Assembly (NCBI RefSeq): GCF_900109175.1 | Contig: NZ_FNZE01000004.1 | Location: 124,001-188,000, forward strand | Origin: Pseudomonas linyingensis | Lineage (GTDB): Bacteria; Pseudomonadota; Gammaproteobacteria; Pseudomonadales; Pseudomonadaceae | Direction: 5' to 3' | DNA: 64,000 bases | Part shown: one piece after another, positions 1 through 9,033 of the stretch | How the letters are laid out: the number at the start of each line of letters is the position of its first letter | Position numbering within the stretch: position 1 is the first letter of the stretch | Translations under genes and position numbers: made by a program | Notes under the pieces: generated by a model | Databases searched by the model: none | Seen by the model: the letters and a program-made list of their open reading frames with translations, nothing else | Told to the model about the DNA's origin: nothing

Positions 1-348
1 CGCGGGGCGATCCACGCCGTGCCGGTCGGCGAGGTGGAGGCGGCCCGCGCGCTGGGCATGTCCAGACGCCAGGCGCTGTGGCACATCATCCTGCCGCGCG
101 CCGCGCGCATCGGCCTGCCGGCCTACACCAACGAAGTGATCCTGATGCTCAAGGCCAGCGCGGTGGTCTACACCGTGACCCTCTACGACATCATGGGCAT
201 GGCCAAGACCATCAGCGCGCGCACCTACGAGCAGATGTTCTTCTTCGTCTTCGCCGGGGTGCTCTACCTGATCATCACCATCGCCCTGACCTGGATCTTC
301 CGCGGCATCGAGCGCTGGCTGCGGGTGGACGCGGCGCGGGCGCGCTGA
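1..348 (+). CDS. Amino-acid ABC transporter permease, C-terminal part (HisM/ArtM-like)
   Basis: The gene begins before the window; frame 1 is open from base 1. The visible 115 residues are the end of a polar amino-acid permease of the HisMQ type. The segment RALGMSRRQALWHIILPRA is the EAA-like cytoplasmic loop that contacts the ATPase. It is followed by hydrophobic segments and a final membrane helix before the RWLRVDAARAR tail. By family it would import histidine, arginine or a related amino acid across the inner membrane. The substrate cannot be decided from this fragment. The downstream methyltransferase starts only 8 bases after the stop. Confidence 0.85.
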   Translation, partial: RGAIHAVPVGEVEAARALGMSRRQALWHIILPRAARIGLPAYTNEVILMLKASAVVYTVTLYDIMGMAKTISARTYEQMFFFVFAGVLYLIITIALTWIFRGIERWLRVDAARAR

Positions 349-356
349 GGCTGGCC

Positions 357-1571
357 GTGCCCGACATTCTCCATGGCCCCCTGCTGGGCCAGCGCTTTGC
401 CGTGCTGGATGCCTTCCTGCTCGCGCACCAGGCGCTGTGGCGCGAAAAGCCGTTCGTCCAGCGCACGTTGGGCTGGGAGGCCGCTCACCCCGCACTGGCC
501 GGCTGGCTGCGCGGCCGCAGCCTGGAGCAGGCCGAGGCGGTGCACAACCATCCCGAACAGCTGCGGGACGCTCCGGCGCCCTTTGCCGAGCTGGCCGCCC
601 GCAGCGCCGAGCTGGCCGCGGTCGGCCCGCTGCCGGCCAGCGCGCTGGCCAGCCTGCCGGCGTCGTTCAGCGTCGACGTGCCGGGGCGCAAGTGGCAGCA
701 GATCGACGCCTTCGCCGCCAGCCTGGACTTCCGCCAGCCGGTCCGCCACTGGCTCGACTGGTGCGCCGGCAAGGGCCACCTCGGCCGCCGCCTGGCCCAT
801 GCCGGTACGCCGCTGACCTGCCTGGAATACGATGCCGCGCTGGTCGCCGACGGCCAGCGCCTGAGCCGGCGCCTGGCGCTGGACGCCCGGCACCTCGAGC
901 AGGACGTGCTGGACGCCAGCGCCGAAGGCTGCCTGCTCGGCGAGCACACCCCGGTGGCCCTGCACGCCTGCGGCGCGCTGCACATGCGCCTCCTGCAGCT
1001 GGCCAGCCGCAGCGGCTGCCGCCAGCTGGCGGTGGCGCCGTGCTGCTACAACCGCATCGACGCAGAACGCTATGCCCCGCTGTCGCAGGCCGCCCAGGCC
1101 TCGACGCTGCACCTGGGCCGCGATGACCTCGGCCTGCCGCTGCAGGAAACCGTCACCGCCGGCAACCGGGTGCGCCGCCAGCGCGACCACTCGATGGCCC
1201 GCCGCTTGGCCTTCGACAGCCTGCAGCGGGAGCTGCGCGGGGTGGACGCCTACCTGCCGACTCCCTCGCTGCCGCCGGCCTGGCTGCACAAGCCGTTCGC
1301 CGACTGGTGCCGCGATCTGGCCGCGCTGAAGGGATTGCCCGAGCCGGGCGAACGGAACTGGGCCGCGCTGGAAGCCGCCGGCTGGCAGCGCCTGGCCGAG
1401 GTGCGCAATCTGGAACTGGTGCGCGGCCTGTTCCGCCGCCCGCTGGAAGTGTGGCTGCTGCTCGATCGCGCCCTGTATCTCGAAGAACAGGGCTATGCGG
1501 TGCGCCTCGGCACCTTCTGCGACTACCGCCTGACCCCGCGCAACCTGTTGCTGCTGGCCGAGCGCGACTAA
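357..1571 (+). CDS. SAM-dependent methyltransferase (Methyltransf_32-like)
   Basis: About 404 residues. A GTG start at 357, 8 bases after the permease stop, gives a sensible N-terminus; longer readings run into the permease frame. A SAM-binding motif LDWCAGKGHLGRRLA is followed by an acidic strand end (CLEYDAAL). The later segments ALHACGALHMRLL and VAPCCYN are typical of the Methyltransf_32 group. The C-terminal third (from about residue 270) is less characteristic. The substrate is unknown. The family is known from annotation of Pseudomonas genomes, but I cannot assign a target RNA, protein or metabolite. Confidence 0.7.
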   Translation: MPDILHGPLLGQRFAVLDAFLLAHQALWREKPFVQRTLGWEAAHPALAGWLRGRSLEQAEAVHNHPEQLRDAPAPFAELAARSAELAAVGPLPASALASLPASFSVDVPGRKWQQIDAFAASLDFRQPVRHWLDWCAGKGHLGRRLAHAGTPLTCLEYDAALVADGQRLSRRLALDARHLEQDVLDASAEGCLLGEHTPVALHACGALHMRLLQLASRSGCRQLAVAPCCYNRIDAERYAPLSQAAQASTLHLGRDDLGLPLQETVTAGNRVRRQRDHSMARRLAFDSLQRELRGVDAYLPTPSLPPAWLHKPFADWCRDLAALKGLPEPGERNWAALEAAGWQRLAEVRNLELVRGLFRRPLEVWLLLDRALYLEEQGYAVRLGTFCDYRLTPRNLLLLAERD

Positions 1572-1586
1572 CCGTCAGAAACGCAA

Positions 1587-1609
1587 AAGGCGCCCGCAAG
1601 GGGCGCCTT
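1587..1609 (+). terminator. Hairpin after the methyltransferase gene
   Basis: A perfect 9-bp stem (AAGGCGCCC pairing with GGGCGCCTT) with a GCAAG loop begins 16 bases after the stop codon. The trailing T-run is weak (TTC), so this is a probable rather than classic intrinsic terminator. Confidence 0.5.
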
Positions 1610-1643
1610 CGCTACTCCAGCGGCGCCACGCGCCTGCCGATCA

Positions 1644-1668
1644 GGCGGCCACGCAAGGTGTGGCCGCC
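1644..1668 (-). terminator. Hairpin after the efflux outer-membrane gene
   Basis: A 9-bp stem (GGCGGCCAC pairing with GTGGCCGCC) with a 7-base loop lies 15 bases beyond the stop of the reverse-strand gene that ends at 1683. There is no clear T-run, so termination is inferred from position and stem strength only. Confidence 0.35.
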
Positions 1669-1682
1669 ATCACCGTTCGGCG

Positions 1683-3077
1683 TCACTCCACCCCGCCACC
1701 CAGCGCCTTGAACAGGCTGATCTCGCCGCCCAGCTGGGCCAGGCGGGTATCGATCAGCCGCTGGCGGCTGACGAACAGCTGGCGCTGGGCGTCGAGCAGG
1801 GTCAGCTGGCTGTCGACGCCGGTGCGGTAGCGGGTCTCGGCCAGGCGGTAGTACTCGGAGCTGGCCTCGACCAGATCGCGCTGCGCCGCGAGCTGCTGGT
1901 GGTAGGTGCCGCGCGCGGCCAGCCCGTCGGCGACCTCGCTGAACGCGATCTGGATGGCCTGCTCGTACTGCGCCACCTGGATGTCCTTCTGCAGCTTGGC
2001 GTAGTCGAGATTGGCCTTGAGGCTGCCGGCGGTGAAGATCGGCAGGTTGATCTGCGGCTGGAACAGCCAGGTACCGCTGCCGCCCTTGAACAACCCGGAC
2101 AGCTCGGTGCTGGTGGTGCCGGCCTTGGCGGTCAGGCTGATGCTGGGGAAGAACGCCGCGCGCGCCGCGCCGATATCGGCGTTGGCCGCCTTGAGCGCAT
2201 GCTCGGCCTGGAGGATGTCCGGGCGGCGCTGCAGCAGCTCGGAGGGCAACCCCACCGGCAGCTCGGCGAGCACGGCCTGATCCAGCGCCTGCGCTGCCGG
2301 CAGGTCGGCCGGCACGCCGCTGCCGAGCAGCAGCTGCAGGGCGTTGCCGTCCTGGGCGACCAGGCGGGTGTACTGGGCGACGCTGACCCGCGCGCCCTCC
2401 ACCGCGGTGCGTGACTGCTGCAGCTCCAGCGCCGAAGCCACGCCGACGTCGAAGCTGCGCTGGGTCAGCGCATGGCTCTGCGCGTAGGTCTTGAGGGTTT
2501 CCTCGCTCAGCGTGAGCAGCTCGCGGTCGGCCTGCAGGGTCAGCCAGGCGTTGGCTACGCTGGCCACCAGGCTGATCTGCGTGGCGCGCTGCGCCTGCGC
2601 GGTGGCGAAGTACTGCTCCATGGCCGCCTGGTTCAGGCTGCGCAGGCGGCCGAACAGGTCCAGCTCCCAGGCGCTGACGCCGAGGCTGGCGCCGTATTCG
2701 CCATTGGTTTCGGCCTGGCCGGTACGCGTCAGGTCGGCCGGCAGACGCTGGCGGGTGCCGCTGGCATTGGCGTCGACCTGCGGGAACAGCTCGGCGCGCT
2801 GGATGCGGTACAGCGCCTGGTAGGCCTCGACGTTGAGCGCGGCCACGCGCAGGTCGCGATTGTTGTCCAGCGCCTGCTCGATCAGCCGCTGCAGCGCCGG
2901 ATCGCGGAAGAAGCTGCGCCACTCGGGCAGCGCCGCCGCCGGCGTGCCGGCCTCGCGGTAGGCCGCGCCCACCGGCCAGGCATCAGCCACCGGTGCTTGC
3001 GGGCGCTGGTAGTCGGGGATCAGCGAGCAGCCGCCCAGCGCCAGGACGATGCTCAGGGTCAGGATCGACTTGTTCAC
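1683..3077 (-). CDS. ttgC: RND efflux outer-membrane channel lipoprotein (OprM/TtgC type)
   Basis: 464 residues, close to the usual OprM length. The N-terminus [17 protein letters not shown] is a lipoprotein signal with the acylated Cys at residue 17. Two OEP repeats follow, with the typical start [14 protein letters not shown] and the conserved [11 protein letters not shown] and LLQRRPDI segments. It forms the trimeric channel through the outer membrane for the pump encoded upstream. Its ATG overlaps the stop of the pump gene by 4 bases (ATGA), so translation is probably coupled. The divergent TetR regulator makes TtgABC the closer named system than MexAB-OprM, but the symbol is by analogy. 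Confidence 0.9.
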   Translation of the reverse strand: MNKSILTLSIVLALGGCSLIPDYQRPQAPVADAWPVGAAYREAGTPAAALPEWRSFFRDPALQRLIEQALDNNRDLRVAALNVEAYQALYRIQRAELFPQVDANASGTRQRLPADLTRTGQAETNGEYGASLGVSAWELDLFGRLRSLNQAAMEQYFATAQAQRATQISLVASVANAWLTLQADRELLTLSEETLKTYAQSHALTQRSFDVGVASALELQQSRTAVEGARVSVAQYTRLVAQDGNALQLLLGSGVPADLPAAQALDQAVLAELPVGLPSELLQRRPDILQAEHALKAANADIGAARAAFFPSISLTAKAGTTSTELSGLFKGGSGTWLFQPQINLPIFTAGSLKANLDYAKLQKDIQVAQYEQAIQIAFSEVADGLAARGTYHQQLAAQRDLVEASSEYYRLAETRYRTGVDSQLTLLDAQRQLFVSRQRLIDTRLAQLGGEISLFKALGGGVE

Positions 3078-6000
3078 TGCGCGGACTCCTTCTCGGCCTG
3101 CACTGCCGGCTTGCGTTTGCGTTCGGTCAGCGAGCAGACCAGCACGTAGAACAGCGGGATCCAGAAGATCGCCAGCACCAGCGCGGAGAGCATGCCGCCG
3201 ATCACCCCGGTGCCGATGGCGTGCTTGCTGCCGGCGCCGGCGCCGCTGGAAATGGCCAGCGGCACCACGCCGAGGATGAACGCCAGCGAGGTCATCACGA
3301 TTGGTCGCAGACGCATGCGGCAGGCCTGTGCCGCGGCGTCGACCAGGCTCATGCCCTGCGCATGCAGCGACTTGGCGAACTCGACGATGAGGATCGCGTT
3401 GCGCGCCGACAGGCCGATGGTGGTGAGCAGGCCGATCTGGAAGTACACGTCGTTGGACAGCCCGCGCCCGTAGGTGGCCAGCAGCGCGCCGATGATCCCC
3501 AGCGGCACCACCAGCATCACCGAGAACGGAATCGACCAGCTCTCGTACAGCGCCGCCAGGCAGAGAAACACCACCAGCAGCGACAGCGCATACAGCGCCG
3601 GCGCCTGGCCGCCGGCCAGACGCTCCTCGTAGGACAGCCCGGTCCAGGCAATGCCCACCCCCGGCGGCAGCTCGGCGGCGAGTTTCTCGACCTCGATCAT
3701 CGCCTCACCCGAGCTGTAGCCCGGCGCCGCGGCGCCCAGCACCTCCATCGCCGGCACGCCGTTGTAGCGCGACAGCTTGGGCGGACCATAAATCCACTGG
3801 CCACTGGCGAAGGCGCTGAACGGCACCATCTGGCCCTCGGCGTTGCGCACGAACCACTTGTCGAGATCCTCGGGGTCCATCCGCGCGTCGGCATCTCCCT
3901 GCAGGTAGACCTTCTTCACCCGACCGCGGTCGATGAAGTCGTTGACGTAGCTGCCACCCCAGGCAATCGACAGGGTCTGGTCGATCTCGGACAGCGCCAC
4001 GCCTTGGGCGCGCGCCTTCTCGTCGTCGATCAGCAGCTGGTACTGCGCCTCGTCACGCAATCCGTTGGCGCGCACCCCGGCCAGCTTGGGATTCTGCCCG
4101 GCCAGCTGGAGGAACTGGTCGCGCGCTGCGGTCAGCACCTGGTGGCCGACGCCGGCACGGTCCTGGATGAACACGTTGAAGCCGGTGGCGTTGCCCAGTT
4201 CCATCACCGCCGGCGGGGCGAAGGCGAACACCAGCGCATCGCGGAAGCCGAAGAAGCGCTGCTGGGCACGCTGCGCCAGCTCGAACACACCCTGTCCCGG
4301 CTCGCTGCGCTCGCTCCACGGCTTGAGGTTGATGAACGCCATGGCCGAACTCTGCCCGCGACCGGCGAAGTTGAAGCCGTTGACGGTGAACACCGAGCTG
4401 ACCACGTCGCCCTCCTCCTCGAGCAGGTACTCGCGCATCTGGCGAACCACCTCGTAGGTACGCTCGGCGCTGGAGCCGGCCGGGGTCTGCACCTGGGTGA
4501 ACAGCACGCCCTGGTCTTCCTCGGGAAGGAAGGTGGTGGGGATCTTGGTGAACATCCACGCCATGATGGCGACGATCACCAGGTACATCAGCAGGTAGGG
4601 TGCCTTGCGCTTGAGCACCGCCTTGACGCCGCGCTCGTAGCCGTCGACGCCGCGCTGGAAGTTGCGGTTGAACCAGCCGAAGAAGCCGCCCTTGTGGTGA
4701 TGCTCGCCCTTGGCGATCGGCTTGAGCAGGGTCGCGCACAGTGCCGGGGTGAAGATCAGCGCCACCAACACCGACAGCACCATGGCCGAGACGATGGTGA
4801 TCGAGAACTGCTGGTAGATCACCCCGGTGGAGCCGGGGAAGAATGCCATCGGCACGAACACCGCCGACAGCACCAGGCCGATGCCGACCAGCGCGCCCTG
4901 GATCTGCCCCATCGACTTGCGGGTGGCCTCCAGTGGCGACAGCCCCTCCTCGCTCATCACCCGCTCGACGTTCTCCACCACCACGATGGCGTCGTCCACC
5001 AGCAGGCCGATGGCCAGGATCATGGCGAACATGGTCAGGGTGTTGATGCTGAAGCCGAAGGCCGCGAGGATGCCGAAGGTGCCGAGCAGCACCACCGGCA
5101 CCGCCAGGGTCGGGATCAGCGTGGCGCGGAAGTTCTGCAGGAACAGGTACATCACCAGGAACACCAGGGCGATGGCCTCGAACAGGGTCATCACCACGCC
5201 CATGATCGACGCCGAGATCACCGGCGTGGTGTCGTACGGATAGACCGCCTTCATCCCCGGCGGGAAGAACGGCTCCAGATCGGCCAGGGTCTGGCGCACC
5301 GCCGCCACGGTATCCAGCGCGTTGGCGCCGGTGGCCAGCTTGACCGCGATGCCGGTGGCCGGCAGGCCGTTGTACTCGGCGCTGATGCTGTAGTTCTCGC
5401 CGCCCAGCTCGACGCGGGCGACGTCCTTGAGGCGCACCTGCGAGCCGTCGGCATTGACCTTGAGGAGGATGTCGCGGAACTGCTCGGGGGTCTGCAGGCG
5501 GGTCTTGCCGATGATGGTGGCGGTCAGCTGCTGGCCCGGCGAGGCCGGCAGGCCGCCGAGCTGGCCGGAGGAGATCTGCACGTTCTGCGCCTGGATGGCG
5601 CTCTTCACATCCACCGGGGTCAGCGCGTAGTTGTTCAGCTTCGCCGGATCCAGCCAGATGCGCATGGCGTACTGGGCGCCGAACACCTGGAAGTCGCCCA
5701 CTCCCGGGGTCCGCGACAGCGGATCCTGGATGTTGGAAACGATGTAGTCGGCCAGGTCGTTGCGGTCCATGCTGCCGTCTTCGGAAACCAGGCCGATCAC
5801 CAGCAGGAAGTTGCGCACCGCCTTGGTCACCCGGATGCCCTGCTGCTGCACTTCCTGCGGCAGCAGCGGGGTGGCCAGCTGCAGCTTGTTCTGCACCTGC
5901 ACCTGGGCGATGTCCGGATCGGTGCCCTGGTTGAAGGTGGCGGTGATGGTCATGCTGCCGTCGGAGTTGCTCTCCGAGGCGATGTAGCGCAGGCCGTCGA

Positions 6001-6214
6001 TCCCGTTGAGCTGCTGTTCGATCACCTGCACCACGGTGTCCTGCACCGTCTGCGCCGAGGCGCCCGGATAGCGCACGGAAATGCCCACCGCGGGCGGGGC
6101 GATGCTCGGGTACTGGTTGATCGGCAACTTGAGGATCGACAGACCACCGGCCAGCATGATCACCAGGGCGATCACCCAGGCGAAGATGGGCCGGTCGATA
6201 AAGAATCTCGACAT
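3074..6214 (-). CDS. ttgB: RND efflux pump, inner-membrane transporter (MexB/TtgB type)
   Basis: 1046 residues, the same length class as MexB and AcrB. The start [20 protein letters not shown] is the canonical first helix. The proton-relay acidic pair Asp407-Asp408 lies in [19 protein letters not shown]. The porter and docking domains, with the GSSYVND-type segment ([12 protein letters not shown]), are present, and no disruption is visible. It uses proton-motive force to expel hydrophobic drugs, solvents or dyes from the periplasm and inner membrane. It lies 12 bases downstream of the adaptor gene and overlaps the outer-membrane channel gene, giving a three-gene operon. Confidence 0.95.
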   Translation of the reverse strand: MSRFFIDRPIFAWVIALVIMLAGGLSILKLPINQYPSIAPPAVGISVRYPGASAQTVQDTVVQVIEQQLNGIDGLRYIASESNSDGSMTITATFNQGTDPDIAQVQVQNKLQLATPLLPQEVQQQGIRVTKAVRNFLLVIGLVSEDGSMDRNDLADYIVSNIQDPLSRTPGVGDFQVFGAQYAMRIWLDPAKLNNYALTPVDVKSAIQAQNVQISSGQLGGLPASPGQQLTATIIGKTRLQTPEQFRDILLKVNADGSQVRLKDVARVELGGENYSISAEYNGLPATGIAVKLATGANALDTVAAVRQTLADLEPFFPPGMKAVYPYDTTPVISASIMGVVMTLFEAIALVFLVMYLFLQNFRATLIPTLAVPVVLLGTFGILAAFGFSINTLTMFAMILAIGLLVDDAIVVVENVERVMSEEGLSPLEATRKSMGQIQGALVGIGLVLSAVFVPMAFFPGSTGVIYQQFSITIVSAMVLSVLVALIFTPALCATLLKPIAKGEHHHKGGFFGWFNRNFQRGVDGYERGVKAVLKRKAPYLLMYLVIVAIMAWMFTKIPTTFLPEEDQGVLFTQVQTPAGSSAERTYEVVRQMREYLLEEEGDVVSSVFTVNGFNFAGRGQSSAMAFINLKPWSERSEPGQGVFELAQRAQQRFFGFRDALVFAFAPPAVMELGNATGFNVFIQDRAGVGHQVLTAARDQFLQLAGQNPKLAGVRANGLRDEAQYQLLIDDEKARAQGVALSEIDQTLSIAWGGSYVNDFIDRGRVKKVYLQGDADARMDPEDLDKWFVRNAEGQMVPFSAFASGQWIYGPPKLSRYNGVPAMEVLGAAAPGYSSGEAMIEVEKLAAELPPGVGIAWTGLSYEERLAGGQAPALYALSLLVVFLCLAALYESWSIPFSVMLVVPLGIIGALLATYGRGLSNDVYFQIGLLTTIGLSARNAILIVEFAKSLHAQGMSLVDAAAQACRMRLRPIVMTSLAFILGVVPLAISSGAGAGSKHAIGTGVIGGMLSALVLAIFWIPLFYVLVCSLTERKRKPAVQAEKESAQ

Positions 6215-6226
6215 GACAGCGCTCCC

Positions 6227-7402
6227 TTAACGGCTCTGAGCCGGCTGCTGGGCAGGCTTCTGTTCAGTCGGCTGGGCCACGGTGGCACCCGACAGTGCCG
6301 GCACATTGCTCGCCGGCTTGACCTGTACCTCGACGCCCGGCTTGATGAACTGCAGGCCCTCGGTGATCAGCCGGTCACCCGGCTGCAGGCCCTCGCTGAC
6401 CAGCCAGAAGCTGCCGGCAGTACGCTCGGCCTTGAGGACCCGCGGCTCCACCTTGTTGTCGGCGTTGACCACCATCGCGGTGGCCTCGCCCTTGGCGTTG
6501 CGTGCCACGCCCTGCTGCGGAGCGAGGATCGCCGCCGCCTTGCCGCCGGTCTGCAGCTGCGCCTGGACGAACATCCCCGGCAGCAGCACCTGCTCCGGGT
6601 TGGGGAACACCGCGCGCAGCACCACCGAGCCGGTGCCCTGGTCCACCGACACCTCGGAGAACTCCAGACGCCCGGCATGGGCGTAGGTGCTGCCATCGGC
6701 CAGGGTCAGGTTCACCTTCGCCGCGCCGCCGATCTGCTCCAGCTGGCCGCTGGCCAGTTCGCGACGCAGGCGCAGCAGCTCGCTGGCCGACTGGGTCACG
6801 TCCACATAGATCGGATCGAGCTGCTGGATCTGCGCCAGCGCCTGGCTCTGCCCGTTGTTCACCAGCGCGCCCTCGGTCACCGCCGAGCGACCGACGCGCC
6901 CGCTGATCGGCGCCAGCACCTTGGTGTAGCGCACGTCGATGCGCGCCTTCTCCAGCGCCGCCTCGGCCTGCAGCTGTGCCGCGCGCGCCTCGTCGTACTG
7001 CTGACGGCTGACCGCCTGGTCGGCGACCAGCACCTTGTAGCGCTCGGCCAGCGAACGGCTGGACAGCACGCTGGCCTCGGCACTCTTCAGGGTCGCCTGA
7101 TAGATCGCCGGATCGATCTGGTACAGCTGCTGGCCAGCCTTGACCTCGCTGCCTTCCTTGAACAGACGCTTCTGCACGATGCCGTCGACCTGCGGACGCA
7201 CCTCGGCCACCCGATAGGCCGCGGTACGGCCCGGCAGCTCGGTGGTCAGGGTGAACGGCTGGGCCTCGAGGGTCACCACCCCCACCTGCGGGGCGGGGCG
7301 AGCCTGCGGCCCGGCCGCGTCCTCTTTGCCACAGCCGGCCAGCAACAGGAGCGACGACAGGGCGACAAGACCCAGCGCCGCGCGTGCGGATGCGCTATTC
7401 AT
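6227..7402 (-). CDS. ttgA: RND efflux periplasmic adaptor lipoprotein (MexA/TtgA type)
   Basis: 391 residues from the ATG at 7402, where a lipoprotein signal begins (MNSASARAALGLVALSSLLL, then LAGC with Cys24). A longer reading to 7465 would add a non-signal stretch and cover the operator, so it is rejected. The barrel-sandwich/lipoyl halves, the alpha-helical hairpin (about residues 95-165) and the beta-barrel domain are recognisable (GRTAAYRVAEVRPQVDGIV; APISGRVGRSAVTEGALV). It bridges the pump and the outer-membrane channel. It is the first gene of the operon. Confidence 0.93.
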   Translation of the reverse strand: MNSASARAALGLVALSSLLLLAGCGKEDAAGPQARPAPQVGVVTLEAQPFTLTTELPGRTAAYRVAEVRPQVDGIVQKRLFKEGSEVKAGQQLYQIDPAIYQATLKSAEASVLSSRSLAERYKVLVADQAVSRQQYDEARAAQLQAEAALEKARIDVRYTKVLAPISGRVGRSAVTEGALVNNGQSQALAQIQQLDPIYVDVTQSASELLRLRRELASGQLEQIGGAAKVNLTLADGSTYAHAGRLEFSEVSVDQGTGSVVLRAVFPNPEQVLLPGMFVQAQLQTGGKAAAILAPQQGVARNAKGEATAMVVNADNKVEPRVLKAERTAGSFWLVSEGLQPGDRLITEGLQFIKPGVEVQVKPASNVPALSGATVAQPTEQKPAQQPAQSR

Positions 7403-7473
7403 CGGAAAGCCTCGAATTCGTGTGCACAAGCAAGGGAATGAGTGGGGGAGAGGTTGAATCTCCAAGACTTGCC

Positions 7474-7502
7474 AATATACTTACATTCGCGACTGTTTGC
7501 AA
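7474..7502 (-). promoter_or_regulatory. Promoter of the efflux operon
   Basis: On the reverse strand a -35 box TTGCAA (7497-7502) and a -10 box TATATT (7474-7479) are separated by exactly 17 bases. They lie 72-100 bases upstream of the adaptor start. This is a good sigma-70 type promoter, overlapping the putative TetR operator. Confidence 0.7.
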
Positions 7503-7503
7503 G
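7474..7503. promoter_or_regulatory. TtgR-like operator in the divergent intergenic region
   Basis: On the reverse strand the sequence reads GCAAACAGTCGCGAATGTAA followed by GTATATT. This closely resembles, from memory, the known Pseudomonas putida TtgR operator (TTACAAACAACCATGAATGTAAGTATA). It covers the whole -35 to -10 region of the efflux promoter, so repressor binding would exclude RNA polymerase. It also lies 66-95 bases upstream of the regulator gene, allowing autoregulation. Confidence 0.65.
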
Positions 7504-7568
7504 CGCGCGACTGTTACAATTTTCGCTCAGCATTACCAAACCGCCCCGACCGGCGCATGAGAATCCCG

Positions 7569-8207
7569 ATGGCCCGCAGAACAAAAGAAGAAGCCGAAAT
7601 CACCCGCCAGCAGATCCTCGACAGCGCCGAACGCGTGTTCGCCGCCAAGGGCGTGGCCCACACCACCATGGCCGACATCGCCGCCGATGCCGGCGTGTCG
7701 CGCGGCGCCCTGTACTGGCACTTCACCAGCAAGACCGACATTTTCCATGCAATGTTCAACCGCCAGCATGACGCCAACAAGGTCGTCTGCGCCGCCGCCC
7801 GCGATCCCGAGGAACCCGACCCGCTGGGCCAGATGCGCAGCATCCTCAGCCACTTCCTGTGCAAGGTGGTGGAAGACCCACAGCAGCGCCGGGTCAGCGA
7901 AATCCTCCACCACAAGTGCGAACTGGCCGGCGAGCAGGCCGACCTGCGCCAGCATCTGCAGGCCACCGGCGACGATATCGACCAGGACATCGCCCTGTCC
8001 CTGCGCCATGCCGTGCAGCGTGGCCAGCTGCCCGCCGACCTCGACCTTCGCCGCGCAGCCATCGCCGTGCACGCCTACATCCACGGCCTGATCAACAACT
8101 GGCTGCTGCGTCCCGACAGCTACCCCCTCGACCGCGAAGCCGGAGCCCTGGTGGATGCCCTGCTCGACATGCTCCGGTTCAGCCCGGCGTTGCGCCATAA
8201 GCCATAG
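7569..8207 (+). CDS. ttgR: TetR-family repressor of the efflux operon (TtgR/AcrR-like)
   Basis: 212 residues from the ATG at 7569, giving the standard start MARRTKEEAEITRQQILDSA. The helix-turn-helix (about residues 30-52) contains TTMADIAADAGVSRGALYWH, which matches the TtgR/ArpR/AcrR group very well. The C-terminal ligand-binding domain ends in AYIHGLINNWLLRPDSYPLD. By family it represses the divergent pump operon and is released by the pump's substrates. The candidate operator lies between the two units. The stop is only 2 bases from the end of the convergent HNH gene. Confidence 0.88.
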   Translation: MARRTKEEAEITRQQILDSAERVFAAKGVAHTTMADIAADAGVSRGALYWHFTSKTDIFHAMFNRQHDANKVVCAAARDPEEPDPLGQMRSILSHFLCKVVEDPQQRRVSEILHHKCELAGEQADLRQHLQATGDDIDQDIALSLRHAVQRGQLPADLDLRRAAIAVHAYIHGLINNWLLRPDSYPLDREAGALVDALLDMLRFSPALRHKP

Positions 8208-8209
8208 AT

Positions 8210-8995
8210 TCAACCGACAAACACCTGCTGCCGATGCCAGGCGAGGAACTCGACGCTGGGCATGAAGCGCTCGGGCAACTCGATCTGCCGGCCGGCCAGC
8301 GGCCAGAACACCTCGCGGGCGAAGGGCTCGCCGCGCTGGCGCAACTGCTCGGAGAGCGTGATGGTGAAGTCGTCCTCAAGGGTAATCAGCCCCTGATCGA
8401 ACGCCCGGTCGTGCAAGGCCGACAGACACAGGCCATTGGCCGGGTTCAGGCGATTCGCCTGGTCCGCACTCCAGGGCACGATATGGCTGGCCAGCAGCAG
8501 CCGCGGCTCGCTCAAACCGGACATGCAGCAGCGCCCGCGATAACTACCGAGCACCGCGCGGCGGAAGAACTGCTGCTTGATGCGCTGTTCGACCAGCACC
8601 TGGCGGGTGGCGCCGGTGAAGTCGGCAAGCGCCAACCCGTCGCCGGCCTCGTCCCGCTCCAGGTCGTCAGCCGGCATGTTGTGTTCACTGCGCAAGGCGG
8701 CGAGCAGGCCGGAGCACTCCAGCGCCAGACCTTCCCAGTCGGCATGGAACTGCGCCCAGATGGCTTTATCCAGGTTGGAAGCCCCTGTCAGCCCCTTGCG
8801 CCCGCTGGCGGTAATCACCGGATCGAGGCTGGCCAAATTGCTCAGCTTGTACGCCACCGCCCCCGGTGAGCGACCAATCAGCCCGGCCAGCTCGATCACT
8901 TCCGGAGTTCGCTGATCCAGACGGCCGAAGGGCAGTTGGCAATACAGATGCAACGCCAGCTTGACGTGATCTGCCGGCCATAAATTCTTGCGCAT
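8210..8995 (-). CDS. HNH endonuclease
   Basis: 261 residues from the ATG at 8995, chosen because GGGAGG sits 7 bases upstream; an earlier ATG at 9028 lacks this. The N-terminal half (residues 1-60, NLWPADHVKLALHLYCQLPF; GRSPGAVAYKLSNLASLDP) looks like a helical DNA-binding region. The HNH motif is at 170-200 (SHIVPWS, NPANGLCLSALHDRAFD), with His171, Asn187 and His195 as probable metal or catalytic residues. A short-range Cys pair (RCCMSG) precedes it. It lies 38 bases downstream of the large helicase gene on the same strand, so it is probably its partner. A role in restriction or defence is inferred from context. Confidence 0.8.
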   Translation of the reverse strand: MRKNLWPADHVKLALHLYCQLPFGRLDQRTPEVIELAGLIGRSPGAVAYKLSNLASLDPVITASGRKGLTGASNLDKAIWAQFHADWEGLALECSGLLAALRSEHNMPADDLERDEAGDGLALADFTGATRQVLVEQRIKQQFFRRAVLGSYRGRCCMSGLSEPRLLLASHIVPWSADQANRLNPANGLCLSALHDRAFDQGLITLEDDFTITLSEQLRQRGEPFAREVFWPLAGRQIELPERFMPSVEFLAWHRQQVFVG

Positions 8996-9033
8996 ATTGC
9001 CGCCTCCCTGCTGATTACAACGACTCACATAGT

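Noticed and set aside
2993..7441. Forward-strand open frame of 1482 codons across the efflux operon
   Set aside because: It lies antisense to intact ttgA, ttgB and ttgC, has a His/Arg/Gly-biased composition typical of GC-rich antisense frames, and matches no family.
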